Notes: generated from the sequence alone by a model not told the origin. A DNA stretch of 64,000 bases from Uliginosibacterium sp036017065 (GCF_036017065.1 NZ_JAYXHR010000001.1:186001-250000); one strand, 5' to 3'; shown: positions 23,728 through 32,858, counted from the first letter of the stretch. Program-made: numbers and translations.

Positions 23728-25094
23728 TGGCCAGGACGAAGACGGTCTATGCCTGCACCGAGTGCGGTGCGCAGTCGCCCAAGTGGCAGGGCCAGTGCCC
23801 CGGCTGCGGGCAGTGGAACACCCTGGTGGAAAGCGTGGCCGAGCCCGCCGCCGGCAGCCGTTTTGCGGCACTGGCGGCAGGCTCGGGCAAGGTGCAGAAG
23901 CTCTCCGACATCGCGCCGCAGGAGTCGCCGCGCCAGCCCAGCGGCATCGAGGAACTGGATCGCGTGCTGGGTGGCGGCCTGGTGCCGGGGATGGTGGTGC
24001 TGATCGGCGGTGACCCCGGCATCGGCAAGTCGACCTTGCTGTTGCAGGCGCTGGCCACTTTGTCGGCACGGGTGCCTACGCTGTACGTGACCGGTGAGGA
24101 GTCCGGCGAGCAGGTGGCGCTGCGTGCGCACCGCCTGCAACTGGATGCCGGAAATCTGCCCTTGCTGGCGGAAATCTCGCTGGAAAAGATTCTGGCCACG
24201 CTGCGCGAGGGCAAGCCCTCCGTGGCGGTCATCGATTCCATCCAGACCATGTACTCCGAGGTGCTGCAATCGGCACCGGGCTCGGTCGCCCAGGTGCGCG
24301 AATGTGCGGCGCAACTCACCCGGCATGCCAAGTCCAACAACTGCGCGATGGTGCTGGTGGGGCATGTGACCAAGGATGGCGCGCTGGCCGGGCCGCGCGT
24401 GCTTGAGCACATCGTCGACACGGTGCTGTATTTCGAGGGCGACACGCATTCCAGTTTCCGTCTCGTGCGCGCCATCAAGAACCGCTTCGGCGCAGTCAAC
24501 GAGCTGGGCGTCTTCGCCATGACCGACAAGGGGCTGCGCGGGGTGAGCAATCCGTCCGCGCTGTTCCTGTCGCAACACGCCCAGCCGGTGCCCGGCAGTT
24601 GCGTGCTGGTCACGCAGGAAGGCACGCGGCCGCTGCTGGTGGAAATCCAGGCGCTGGTGGATACCTCGCACGGCAACCCGCGCAGGCTGTCGGTCGGCCT
24701 GGAGCAGAACCGGCTGGCGATGTTGCTGGCCGTGCTGCACCGGCATGCCGGCATCGTCTGCAGCGACCAGGACGTGTTCATCAATGCGGTGGGTGGGGTC
24801 AAGATCAGCGAGCCGGCCGCGGATCTCGCCGTCAGCCTCGCCATCGTGTCCTCGCTCAACGGCCGGGCTTTGCCGCGCAAGCTGGTGGTGTTCGGCGAGG
24901 TGGGCCTGGCCGGCGAGATACGCCCGGCGCCGCGCGGGCAGGAAAGACTGAAGGAAGCGGCCAAGCTGGGCTTCGAGCTGGCCATCATCCCGACCGCCAA
25001 CGCCCCGAAGCAGAAGATCGCCGGCATGGAAGTGGTGGCGGTGGACCGCATCGAGCAGGCCCTGACGGCCCTGCGCGAACTGCAGCAGCGCTGA
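23727..25094 (+). CDS. radA: DNA repair protein RadA
   Basis: A 455-residue RadA/Sms protein that promotes branch migration in recombination. It has an N-terminal zinc finger (C10, C13, C24, C27), a RecA-like core with Walker A GGDPGIGKST near residues 92-101, the RadA-specific KNRFG motif, and a C-terminal Lon-protease-like domain. All expected motifs are intact. It is coupled to alr. Confidence 0.96.
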   Translation: MARTKTVYACTECGAQSPKWQGQCPGCGQWNTLVESVAEPAAGSRFAALAAGSGKVQKLSDIAPQESPRQPSGIEELDRVLGGGLVPGMVVLIGGDPGIGKSTLLLQALATLSARVPTLYVTGEESGEQVALRAHRLQLDAGNLPLLAEISLEKILATLREGKPSVAVIDSIQTMYSEVLQSAPGSVAQVRECAAQLTRHAKSNNCAMVLVGHVTKDGALAGPRVLEHIVDTVLYFEGDTHSSFRLVRAIKNRFGAVNELGVFAMTDKGLRGVSNPSALFLSQHAQPVPGSCVLVTQEGTRPLLVEIQALVDTSHGNPRRLSVGLEQNRLAMLLAVLHRHAGIVCSDQDVFINAVGGVKISEPAADLAVSLAIVSSLNGRALPRKLVVFGEVGLAGEIRPAPRGQERLKEAAKLGFELAIIPTANAPKQKIAGMEVVAVDRIEQALTALRELQQR

Positions 25095-25238
25095 ACCGGT
25101 CACCCCGGTGGGCCTGCTGCCTAGCAGGACAGCGCAAACCCTGCAAGCCCGGGGGTCTGTAGTACGCTCCCGGCCAATCGGCCTCGCGCCACTAGTCTCC
25201 ACTCAATCCTCCATTCAAGTTCAGCAAGGACCCCCTCT

Positions 25239-26015
25239 ATGAGAAAGAAATGGATCGTCGGCAACTGGAAGATGCATGGCAACCTGGCCAGCAATCGCGC
25301 GCTGATCGAAGGTATCCGCGCCCGCCTGCCGGAGCCTGCGGAGAGCGTCGGCATGGTGGTGTGCCCGGCCTTCCCTTATGTGTTCCAGCTCGATGAGCTG
25401 CTCAACGAGACGGGCATCGCGCTGGGCGCGCAGAACGCGTCGGATCACCTGCAGGGCGCCTACACCGGCGAGACTTCGCCGCTGATGCTCAAGGAGCTGG
25501 GCTGCAAGTACGTCATCATCGGCCACTCCGAGCGTCGCTATCACCAGCACGAGAACGATGGCCTGATGGGCCGCAAGTCGCTGGCCGCCATCGACGCCGG
25601 CCTGGTGCCCATCATCTGCGTGGGCGAGACCGCCGAAGAGCGCGACGCCGGCCGCACCCAGGAAGTGCTGGCACGGCAACTGGACGCGGCCTTCGGCTAC
25701 ATCCGCACCGCGCACGACAAGATCATCATCGCCTACGAACCGCGCTGGGCCATCGGTACCGGCATCGCGGCGACGCCGGAAATCGTGCAGACCGAGCATG
25801 CCTTCCTGCGCCAGCGCATTGCGCAGCGCGACGCCGCCTTCGCGGCGGACCTGCCCATCCTGTACGGCGGCGGCCTGAAGGCGGCCAACGCCAAGACCCT
25901 GTTCTCCATGCCGGACGTGGATGGCGGCCTGATCGGCTCCGCCGCGCTGAATGCCGAGGAGTTCGTCGGCATCTACAAGGCGGCTGTCGCGCTTTCCGCC
26001 GGCGACAAGGCCTGA
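25239..26015 (+). CDS. tpiA: Triose-phosphate isomerase
   Basis: A 258-residue TIM-barrel enzyme that interconverts dihydroxyacetone phosphate and glyceraldehyde 3-phosphate. Catalytic residues are visible: Lys11 in GNWKMHG, His96 in IIGHSERR and Glu167 in AYEPRWAIGTG. AAGGA precedes the ATG. A small hairpin (CCTGCT-gcct-AGCAGG, 25113-25128) lies in the 144-bp gap after radA but lacks a T-run. Many betaproteobacteria have secG and nuo genes after tpiA; here dnaQ follows. Confidence 0.97.
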   Translation: MRKKWIVGNWKMHGNLASNRALIEGIRARLPEPAESVGMVVCPAFPYVFQLDELLNETGIALGAQNASDHLQGAYTGETSPLMLKELGCKYVIIGHSERRYHQHENDGLMGRKSLAAIDAGLVPIICVGETAEERDAGRTQEVLARQLDAAFGYIRTAHDKIIIAYEPRWAIGTGIAATPEIVQTEHAFLRQRIAQRDAAFAADLPILYGGGLKAANAKTLFSMPDVDGGLIGSAALNAEEFVGIYKAAVALSAGDKA

Positions 26016-26079
26016 AGCGGCAGTCGAGCGTCATGGGTGGCATGGGCCGCATGCGCGGCATCGGCAGCATGGATCGGGC

Positions 26080-26796
26080 ATGAGCGACAGGCAGATATTC
26101 CTCGACACCGAAACCACGGGGCTGGACCCCCGTGGTGGCGACCGCGTGGTCGAGATCGGCTGCGTGGAGATGATCAACCGTCGCCTGACCGGACGCACGT
26201 ATCACATCTACCTGAACCCGGAGCGCGAGGTCGGGGATTCGGCGCGCATCCACGGCCTGTCCGACGAGTTTCTCGCCGACAAGCCGCTGTACCGCGCCCA
26301 GGCGGCCGAGTTCGAAGCTTTCGTGGAAGGTGCCGAGCTGATCATCCACAACGCCGGCTTCGACATGGGCTTCCTGAACATGGAGCAGGGCCGCATCGAC
26401 CGGGTGTCGCTGTCGGAACTCTGCCCGCAGGTGATGGACACCGTGAAGGTGGCCAAGCAGATGTTCCCCGGCAAGAAGGCTTCGCTAGACGCCTTGTGCG
26501 ACCGCTACGGCGTGAGCAACGCACACCGCAAGCTGCACGGCGCCTTGCTGGATGCCCAGCTGCTGGCCGAGGTGTACCTCGCCATGACGCGCGGTCAGGA
26601 GAGCCTCACCATCGGGCTGGACGATTCGGCGGCCGGCAGTGCGCTGCAGTTGCAGGCGCTCGGCGAGCGCAAGCCCTTGCGCGTGCTGCGCGCCAGCGCG
26701 GAAGAAGCGGCCGCCCATCAGCAGGTACTGCAGGAAATCCTCAAGGCGACCAAGGGCAAATGCCTGTGGTTGCCCCCGGAAGAAGCCACCTCGTGA
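26080..26796 (+). CDS. dnaQ: DNA polymerase III epsilon subunit (proofreading 3'-5' exonuclease)
   Basis: A 238-residue DEDDh exonuclease. The metal-binding residues are D9 and E11 (LDTETTG), D95 (HNAGFDMGF), and H153 and D158 (HGALLDAQ). The length fits DnaQ. The C-terminal part should bind the alpha subunit. The ATG at 26080 opens the conserved start; the frame extends upstream into the tpiA end but without family similarity. The stop overlaps the next start (GTGA). Confidence 0.95.
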   Translation: MSDRQIFLDTETTGLDPRGGDRVVEIGCVEMINRRLTGRTYHIYLNPEREVGDSARIHGLSDEFLADKPLYRAQAAEFEAFVEGAELIIHNAGFDMGFLNMEQGRIDRVSLSELCPQVMDTVKVAKQMFPGKKASLDALCDRYGVSNAHRKLHGALLDAQLLAEVYLAMTRGQESLTIGLDDSAAGSALQLQALGERKPLRVLRASAEEAAAHQQVLQEILKATKGKCLWLPPEEATS

Positions 26797-27332
26797 CGCG
26801 ACGATGGGCCGCGTCCGGCCTGCTGGCCTTGCTGTGCCTGCCGGCGCATGCGGGCGAAGTCTTCAAGTTGATGACGCCGGTCAGGTACGCGCCGGACGCT
26901 CACGTCGTGGGCGCTGCGCGCACCAGTTGCGACCTGGAAGGCTATGCCAGCCGCGTGTTCGGCGAGCGGATCCGGACCAGCTATCCCGGCAGCACCGAGC
27001 TGTCTGATGCCGTCGGTTTTTCCTCCGTGGACGGCAAGGTGTTGCGGGTGAGCATCGTCAACGTGTACGGCGTGGGCGGAGGCGGATGGTCCGGCACCAA
27101 GTCGGTCACCATCCGGGCGGATTTGCTCGAGAAGGGCAGGCTGATCGGCATCCGCAGCATCACGCGCTCTTCGCGCTCGCTGCTGGGCGCCGTGTCGGGA
27201 ACCTGCCCGATGCTGGAAAACTGCCTCGATGCGCTCAGCAAGGACGTGATGGTCTGGCTGTCGCACCCGCCCGCGCCGCCGCCGGACACCACTCCGGAGC
27301 AATCCGACCAGTCCGCGCCGTCAGCGGGCTGA
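26793..27332 (+). CDS. Secreted protein of unknown function coupled to dnaQ
   Basis: A 179-residue protein that I do not recognise. It begins with a clear signal peptide (VTRRWAASGLLALLCLPAHA). The mature part has three Cys residues (in TSCDL and GTCPMLENC), probably disulfide-bonded in the periplasm, and ends in a Pro-rich low-complexity tail. The GTG start overlaps the dnaQ stop (GTGA). The SGTCPMLENCLDALSKDVMVWL segment resembles the end of other small exported proteins of unknown role. A terminator follows at 27369. Confidence 0.65.
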   Translation: MTRRWAASGLLALLCLPAHAGEVFKLMTPVRYAPDAHVVGAARTSCDLEGYASRVFGERIRTSYPGSTELSDAVGFSSVDGKVLRVSIVNVYGVGGGGWSGTKSVTIRADLLEKGRLIGIRSITRSSRSLLGAVSGTCPMLENCLDALSKDVMVWLSHPPAPPPDTTPEQSDQSAPSAG

Positions 27333-27368
27333 GACCCTCCGCGACGAATCCGGTTGCCGTGAACATGA

Positions 27369-27395
27369 AAGGGCCACGCATTGCGCGTGGCCCTT
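27369..27395. terminator. Bidirectional terminator hairpin
   Basis: AAGGGCCACGC (27369-27379) pairs perfectly with GCGTGGCCCTT (27385-27395) around a 5-base loop. It separates the rightward dnaQ-linked gene from the leftward HD-GYP-like gene. The flanking T-rich bases are modest on both strands. Confidence 0.75.
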
Positions 27396-27415
27396 GTCCT
27401 TTGTGCGGGGACGTT

Positions 27416-28558
27416 CTAACCCACCTGCCACATGGTCTCGATGTTGAAACGCATCTGCAGTTTGTCGCGGGGCATCACGCTGGCCACTTCGTAGGCCTTG
27501 ATGCCGGTATCGCGGCGGACCGGCCGGTCGAAGGGCACGCCGCTGGCCGACAGCAGGCTCATCACGTATGGCGTGTTGGCCGTCGAGCCGCGGCGCAGCA
27601 CCATGGCCGTCTCGCCATTGGCGAGTTGCACGAAGGTGCCGGGCGGGAAAATGCCGATCTCCTTGATCATCACGGCCACGTAGGGATTGCTCTCGGCATT
27701 CTGGGTGCCGAGGTACAGCGAGCGTGCCGCCTCCTGCGGGGCCATCGGTGCCCGCGCGGCGCGCGGGCTCAGCTTGGCGGAGAAGACGTCGGCAGTCTGG
27801 ATCAGCTGGGCTTCCTCGCTGGGGGAGCCGATGCCGTAGGGGTAGCCGCCGCCGCCCGGCTTCTCGTGATGTTCCAGCACCGCCCGTAGCCAGTTTTCGT
27901 CGGTGACGCCGGCGCGCTTCAGCACTTCCTCGCCGAGTTGCGGGTGGCGGTCGATGGCTTGGCGTTGTTGCGGCGTGGGTGCCGTGCGCTGTACGCACAA
28001 CTGCGCCTGCAGGGTCAGCATCGCAAGGTTCATGGTGATTGCCGCACAGCCCAGGCTGTCACGGCGCGCCTCGTCCCAGCCCAGGCGGGAGGCGACGAGT
28101 TCACACAGGATCGCGACGTGCAGGCTGTGCACGATGGGATAGCGGCGCTGGTCCGCGAGGACGATGGCTGCCAGCGCCGTGTCGGCGTTGTGCGTGGTCA
28201 GCGTCTGCACCAGGCGCGCGATGTTGAGTGCGTCACGCGTGAAGTCCTCGCGCTGCAGCACGTGGCGCAGCAGGTCTTCCAGTTCGCTGACGATGCTTCG
28301 CCACAGTCGGAACGGATCGCTGCGGGTTTCAGCGCGGCGCGGCGCGGCGCCCGTGGCGGGCGGGGGCGGGGTAGGCGCATCGTCCGGCAGCAGGTGACCG
28401 TCGACCTGCGGGGTGCGTGCCAGCAGCACGTCGCGTTCGGATTCCCGCTTGAGCTTGTAGCCCTCGCAGAGCAACAGGTTGCCGCGGGTGTCGTAGAGAT
28501 CCCAGGGCAGGGGGGTATCGACCTCGATAAGGCGCGGAGGCGCGGGTTTGCGGTTCAT
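27416..28558 (-). CDS. Degenerate HD-GYP-type protein
   Basis: A 380-residue cytoplasmic protein. Residues about 105-290 follow the HD-GYP domain order: an early His (H144/H147 in IVHSLHVAI), then a position where the HD dyad should be, then HH (230-231) and GYP (238-240). The HD dyad is replaced by Met176-Asn177 (AAITMNLAM versus AALLHDIGK), and the Asp of the HHExxDGxGYP motif is Gly. Metal binding, and so cyclic-di-GMP hydrolysis, is probably lost, leaving a sensor or scaffold role. The N-terminal 80 residues contain a Pro-rich linker. The last 90 residues form a separate beta-rich domain. It diverges from the serine-linker lipoprotein gene. Confidence 0.75.
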   Translation of the reverse strand: MNRKPAPPRLIEVDTPLPWDLYDTRGNLLLCEGYKLKRESERDVLLARTPQVDGHLLPDDAPTPPPPATGAAPRRAETRSDPFRLWRSIVSELEDLLRHVLQREDFTRDALNIARLVQTLTTHNADTALAAIVLADQRRYPIVHSLHVAILCELVASRLGWDEARRDSLGCAAITMNLAMLTLQAQLCVQRTAPTPQQRQAIDRHPQLGEEVLKRAGVTDENWLRAVLEHHEKPGGGGYPYGIGSPSEEAQLIQTADVFSAKLSPRAARAPMAPQEAARSLYLGTQNAESNPYVAVMIKEIGIFPPGTFVQLANGETAMVLRRGSTANTPYVMSLLSASGVPFDRPVRRDTGIKAYEVASVMPRDKLQMRFNIETMWQVG

Positions 28559-28771
28559 CTGGCAATCAACGAACTGACACCGCGGAAACTTGAGACTCGC
28601 GGATCACTGTTTGAGTACGTGACGCAGCCACGCATTCCACGTGTGGGTTCGACATGTGATGGCTGTCAGTTGGGGGTCGCCCTGCTTTCATGGAAAAAGA
28701 TAAACGATTACTCTATTGTCTGGTTTTTTAGTTTGTTGTTATTAAACATATAAAATGAATGGGGTTTCCGA

Positions 28772-29731
28772 ATGTCCACCAGAATCACTGATTTTAAGAA
28801 ATTGTTTTCCATGGGTTTGATGTTACCCGCCCTGTTGCTGTCTGCGTGCGGCGGTTCCGATTCCGGCTCCGCGCCTGCTTCACCGGGCGGCGGGGCCAGC
28901 AGTTCCAGTAGCTCCAGCAGCTCAAGCAGTTCCAGCGGCGCGGGTAGTTCCTCCTCCTCGGGCGCCGGAACGTCCTCCAGTTCCTCGTCTGGTGGCGCGG
29001 CGATGGCCTGGAATGTCTACGGCGGCGCGGTGCTCCCTGACGACGCAGCAGCCGTCGCACTGGCCGCTGGCGGAACGGCCGGCTTCACGCTTGCAACCGG
29101 CGGCGCGGGGTCGAGCAACGCGGTCGTCAACAGCGGGGTGATGGCGTTCTCGTCTGACGCGGCCAGCACGCGCACTTACCGCATCAACAATGTCGCGGAC
29201 TCAGGCGGCACTTACCCCAAGTACCTGACGCTGCTGGCGAAGGTCCAGGGCAACGCGACCACGCGCGGCCTGGAGATCGAAGGCACGATCAGCGAGGCCG
29301 CCAGCAAGGGCGGGCGCTACAAGCTGATCATCCAGCAGGGGTCCAGCAGTACGGCCAGGCTGCGACTGGAGAACTACAACAACGTGTCCAGCACCCACCT
29401 GGACGACGCGAGCGTGGATAGCGGCGCGGACAACGTCTATCAGATCAACCTGACCCAGATCTCGCTGACGACGGGCACGATCACGGTGTACGCGAACGGG
29501 GTGGCGGTCAGCACCATGAACTACACCGGCGCGTTGCGACTGGCCAGCACCAACGGCGACAACTACATCCAGTTCGGCGACAGTTCCACCACGGCCGGTG
29601 TGACCAATCCTTACCAGTCCAGCATCGACTGGATCATCTGGACCAACGAGTTCTGCTCGGCTGGCGCCTGTACCCCGGCGCAGCTTGCTGGCCGCCTGCC
29701 GGCATCGCTGGGAGTGGTGAGCGGCTACTGA
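28772..29731 (+). CDS. Surface lipoprotein with polyserine linker and LamG-like domain
   Basis: A 319-residue lipoprotein. The lipobox LSAC gives Cys26 as the lipidated residue. Residues about 43-75 are almost only Ser and Gly, a linker style common in polysaccharide-degrading bacteria such as Cellvibrio. The remainder (about 78-319) is beta-rich and resembles concanavalin/LamG-like or lyase-associated sensing domains, with two C-terminal Cys (EFCSAGACTP). It could bind a polysaccharide at the surface. Its upstream region (28690-28771) is strongly AT-rich, with a TATAAA at 28749. It is followed by a good terminator and so is probably monocistronic. Confidence 0.7.
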   Translation: MSTRITDFKKLFSMGLMLPALLLSACGGSDSGSAPASPGGGASSSSSSSSSSSSSGAGSSSSSGAGTSSSSSSGGAAMAWNVYGGAVLPDDAAAVALAAGGTAGFTLATGGAGSSNAVVNSGVMAFSSDAASTRTYRINNVADSGGTYPKYLTLLAKVQGNATTRGLEIEGTISEAASKGGRYKLIIQQGSSSTARLRLENYNNVSSTHLDDASVDSGADNVYQINLTQISLTTGTITVYANGVAVSTMNYTGALRLASTNGDNYIQFGDSSTTAGVTNPYQSSIDWIIWTNEFCSAGACTPAQLAGRLPASLGVVSGY

Positions 29732-29753
29732 GCCTCCGCCGTGCCCTAACGCC

Positions 29754-29779
29754 AAAGCCCCGCCACGCGCGGGGCTTTT
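29754..29779 (+). terminator. Rho-independent terminator of the lipoprotein gene
   Basis: AAAGCCCCGC (29754-29763) pairs with GCGGGGCTTT (29769-29778) around a 5-base loop and ends in TTTT. It lies 22 bp after the lipoprotein stop. Confidence 0.85.
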
Positions 29780-29848
29780 CGCTTGCGCCGGGGAGAGGCG
29801 GCTGTGGGACAATCGCGCCTCATCCGCAACACCTCATCTGCCGACTTC

Positions 29849-31816
29849 ATGGCGCAAAAGAACTACGACGAATCTTCCTTCCGGGTCCTCAAGGGCCTGG
29901 AGCCGGTGCGCGAGCGCCCCGGCATGTACACCCGTACCGACTCGCCCTGCCACATGGTGCAGGAGGTCATCGACAACGCGGCCGACGAAGCACTCGCCGG
30001 CTTTGCCAAGAACATCCACGTGGCGGTGTTCCGCGACGGCTCGGTTTCGGTGACCGACGACGGTCGCGGCATCCCGGTCGGCCCGCATCCGGTGGAGAAG
30101 ATCCCGGTCGTGGTGCTGGCCTACACGGTGCTGCACGCTGGCGGCAAGTTCGACAAGAAAAGCGGCAACTCGGCCTACGCCTTCTCCGGCGGCCTGCACG
30201 GCGTCGGCGTGGCGGTGACGACGGCGCTGTCGACCCGCGTCGAGGTGGAGGTGCGCCGCGAGGGCAAGATCCACCAGATCCATTTCGCCGATGGTGGCCG
30301 CGAGATCGGCGAGCTGATCGAAGCGGGCTCTGCCGGCAAGGCCACCGGTACCCGTGTCCGCGTCTGGCCGGACGGCAGGTATTTCGATTCGCCCAAGGTG
30401 CCGATGGCCGAGCTGGAGCGTCTGCTGCGTTCCAAGGCCGTGCTGTTGCCGGGCGTGAAGGTCATGCTGGACGTGCAGCAGGCCGATGGCAGCTTCGCGC
30501 GCCAGGAATGGCGATACCAGGACGGCCTGTCCGGTTACCTGCGCGAGGCCGCCGAGGGCGTGCAGGCACTGGTGCCGATCTACACCGCCGAGGCCTACGC
30601 GGACGAGGAGTCCGACTATGCGCCGGGCGAAGGCGCGGCCTGGGCCTTCGGCTGGTTCGACGGCCTGCAGGTGAGCGAAAGCTATGTGAACCTGATTCCC
30701 ACCGTGGCGGGCGGTACGCATGAGTCCGGCCTGCGCGGCGGTGTGTTCGAGGCGGTGAAGAACTTCATCGAGCACCACAGCCTGCTGCCCAAGGGCGTCA
30801 AGCTGCAGCAGGAAGACGTGTGCGGCAGGATGAGCTTCGTGCTGTCGGCGCGCATCCTCGACCCGCAATTCCAGGGGCAGGTGAAGGAGAAGCTGAACTC
30901 ACGGGAGGCGGTGAAGCTGGTGTCGTCGATGCTGCTGCACCCCTTCGAGGCCTGGCTCAACCAGAACGTGGAGTTCGGCAAGGCGATCGCCGACATCGCC
31001 ATCAAGCAGGCGCAATCGCGCCTGAAGGACGCGCAGAAGGTCGAGAAGCGCAAGAGCAGCGGCGTGGCCGTGCTGCCCGGCAAGCTGTCGGATTGCGAGA
31101 GCGAGAACATCGCCGACAACGAGTTGTATCTCGTCGAAGGCGACTCCGCCGGCGGCTCCGCCAAGCTGGCGCGCGACCGCGAAACCCAAGCCATCCTGCC
31201 GCTGCGCGGCAAGGTGCAGAACTCCTGGGAGATCGACGCCAACCGCCTGTTCGCCAATGCCGAGATCCACGACATCTCGGTGGCGCTGGGGGTCGACCCG
31301 CATGCGCCCGAGGCGATGGACGCCGTGCTGGCGAACCTGCGCTACGGCAAGATCATCATCATGGCCGACGCGGATGTCGACGGCTCGCACATCCAGACCC
31401 TGCTGCTGACACTGTTCCTGCGTCACTTCCCGAAGCTGGTCGACAGCGGCCACGTGTGGGTGGCGCTGCCGCCGCTGTTCCGCGTGGATGTGCCGGCGCA
31501 AGGCAAGAAGCGTCCGGCACGTCGCTTCTATGCGCTGGACGACGGGGAGCTGATCGCCATCCGTGACCGCCTGCTGAAGGAAGGCTACCGCGAGGAGCAG
31601 CTGGAAGTCGGCCGCTTCAAGGGTCTGGGCGAGATGCTGCCGGCGCAGTTGAAGGAGACCGCGATGGACCCGGCGACCCGCCGTGTCCTGCCGGTGACGC
31701 TGGACGCCGTGGAAGAGGCGACCCGTCTGTTCGACCTGCTGATGGGCAAGGGCGAGGCGTCCGGTCGACGTGCCTGGATGGAAGCCAAGGGCAACCTCGT
31801 CGAGGCTGACCTGTAG
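29849..31816 (+). CDS. parE: DNA topoisomerase IV subunit B
   Basis: A 655-residue type IIA topoisomerase ATPase subunit that, with ParC, decatenates chromosomes. GHKL motifs are present: DNAADEAL, DDGRGIPVG and GGLHGVGVAV. The TOPRIM part has EGDSAGGSAK and MADADVDGSHI. The PLRGKVQN segment corresponds to the quinolone-interacting region. The ATG at 29849 gives MAQKNYDESSFRVLKGLEPVRERPG. parC is not in the window. Confidence 0.95.
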   Translation: MAQKNYDESSFRVLKGLEPVRERPGMYTRTDSPCHMVQEVIDNAADEALAGFAKNIHVAVFRDGSVSVTDDGRGIPVGPHPVEKIPVVVLAYTVLHAGGKFDKKSGNSAYAFSGGLHGVGVAVTTALSTRVEVEVRREGKIHQIHFADGGREIGELIEAGSAGKATGTRVRVWPDGRYFDSPKVPMAELERLLRSKAVLLPGVKVMLDVQQADGSFARQEWRYQDGLSGYLREAAEGVQALVPIYTAEAYADEESDYAPGEGAAWAFGWFDGLQVSESYVNLIPTVAGGTHESGLRGGVFEAVKNFIEHHSLLPKGVKLQQEDVCGRMSFVLSARILDPQFQGQVKEKLNSREAVKLVSSMLLHPFEAWLNQNVEFGKAIADIAIKQAQSRLKDAQKVEKRKSSGVAVLPGKLSDCESENIADNELYLVEGDSAGGSAKLARDRETQAILPLRGKVQNSWEIDANRLFANAEIHDISVALGVDPHAPEAMDAVLANLRYGKIIIMADADVDGSHIQTLLLTLFLRHFPKLVDSGHVWVALPPLFRVDVPAQGKKRPARRFYALDDGELIAIRDRLLKEGYREEQLEVGRFKGLGEMLPAQLKETAMDPATRRVLPVTLDAVEEATRLFDLLMGKGEASGRRAWMEAKGNLVEADL

Positions 31817-31834
31817 GCGCGCAGCCGCTGCCGG

Positions 31835-31870
31835 AAACGACAAGGGGCGCCGCGGCGCCCCTTGTCGTTT
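31835..31870. terminator. Perfect 36-bp palindrome, bidirectional terminator
   Basis: AAACGACAAGGGGCGCCG (31835-31852) is followed directly by its exact reverse complement (31853-31870), ending in TTT. It sits between the convergent parE and DUF4399 genes and serves both strands. Confidence 0.85.
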
Positions 31871-31887
31871 GTTGTCGCGACGCGAAC

Positions 31888-32664
31888 TCAGCGATTGCCG
31901 ACGTTGAAGCCGACGGTGGAGGAGGTGTGCACCACCTTGCCGCTGGCGTTGTCGACGTATTCCACTTTGGCGGTCATCGGGCCTGAAGGAGGCGTGAGCC
32001 AGACCTCGGTGTCGCCACTGGTGAAGTCGAAGGTTTCAGCCTTGCCGCCGCGCTCCAGCTGCAGTCGGAAATGGCCCGCGCCGGGGTCGGTGATATCCAC
32101 GTGCGAGATGTTCAGCCCCGCGCCATGGAAGGCGATGCGGAAGGGCGGGCGCACCGTGCTGCCGGCGGCCGGCTGCAGGATTTCCGCGCCGGTCTTGACC
32201 AGCGTCTTGGGGTCGACCGCCTTGTTCTGCGCCGTCACCTTGATCTTGACGGGCGGGCTGTAGACGAAATTCGGGATGTGGCGATGATCGGCAAACACCA
32301 GGCGCAAGGTGTAGTCGCCCGGTGGCATGTTGAACACCTGCTCCATCTGTCCCTTGCCGAAGTGGATGTACTTGTCGCTGAAGGGCAGGGGCTTGGTGAA
32401 ATCCATCGGCAGGTCGTTGTTGACCAGCAGGTGGTGGTGGCCGGTGCGCTTCACCGGTTTGGTGATCGCGGCAATCCCGATTCCGGTGAGGCCGAACCTC
32501 ACCACGTAGGGCGCCTCGATTTCCTGGCCGTCCTTCAGGTTGCTGAAGTAGGCCTCCGGCGCCAGCTTGGGGGGCATGGCGATCCAGGGATGGGCTGCCT
32601 GGGCGGTCGCACCCAGGCAGGCACAGCTCAGCAGCGCCGTGACGGCGCCCTTCAAAGCGTTCAT
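31888..32664 (-). CDS. Periplasmic DUF4399-type protein
   Basis: A 258-residue exported protein with a signal peptide ending near ATAQA. It contains the DUF4399 pattern: GHHHLLVN, an HFGKGQ segment, LPPGDYTL-like and FADHRHIPN. A second beta domain of the same kind follows (about 155-258; GGKAETFDF, LTPPSGP). The His-rich sites suggest a metal ligand, but no function is established for the family. The ATG at 32664 is chosen at the signal peptide. It converges with parE. Confidence 0.75.
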   Translation of the reverse strand: MNALKGAVTALLSCACLGATAQAAHPWIAMPPKLAPEAYFSNLKDGQEIEAPYVVRFGLTGIGIAAITKPVKRTGHHHLLVNNDLPMDFTKPLPFSDKYIHFGKGQMEQVFNMPPGDYTLRLVFADHRHIPNFVYSPPVKIKVTAQNKAVDPKTLVKTGAEILQPAAGSTVRPPFRIAFHGAGLNISHVDITDPGAGHFRLQLERGGKAETFDFTSGDTEVWLTPPSGPMTAKVEYVDNASGKVVHTSSTVGFNVGNR

Positions 32665-32858
32665 GGGCTTTTTATCTTTTGTGTGGGTTGTGGCGCAATC
32701 ATCGGCCAATGAAGCCGTGGCTTGAGTTGCGCTCGTCGGCTGGCAGCCTCCCAGTGGAAGCCGGCGCCGGTCTTGTCGGCGCCATTGTCCCTTGTGGCGG
32801 GTGGCTGCTGCTGTGCAATATTGCCCGCCCGCGTTCAATCAGTCAGGTGATTGGCCCG

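Noticed and set aside
21490..24069. Long leftward open frame opposite the LysR gene and alr
   Set aside because: Antisense artefact of GC-rich coding; the forward strand has complete regulator and racemase genes.
28755..28771. Earlier ATG before the serine-linker lipoprotein
   Set aside because: It is out of frame with the lipoprotein and gives no signal sequence or protein-like frame.
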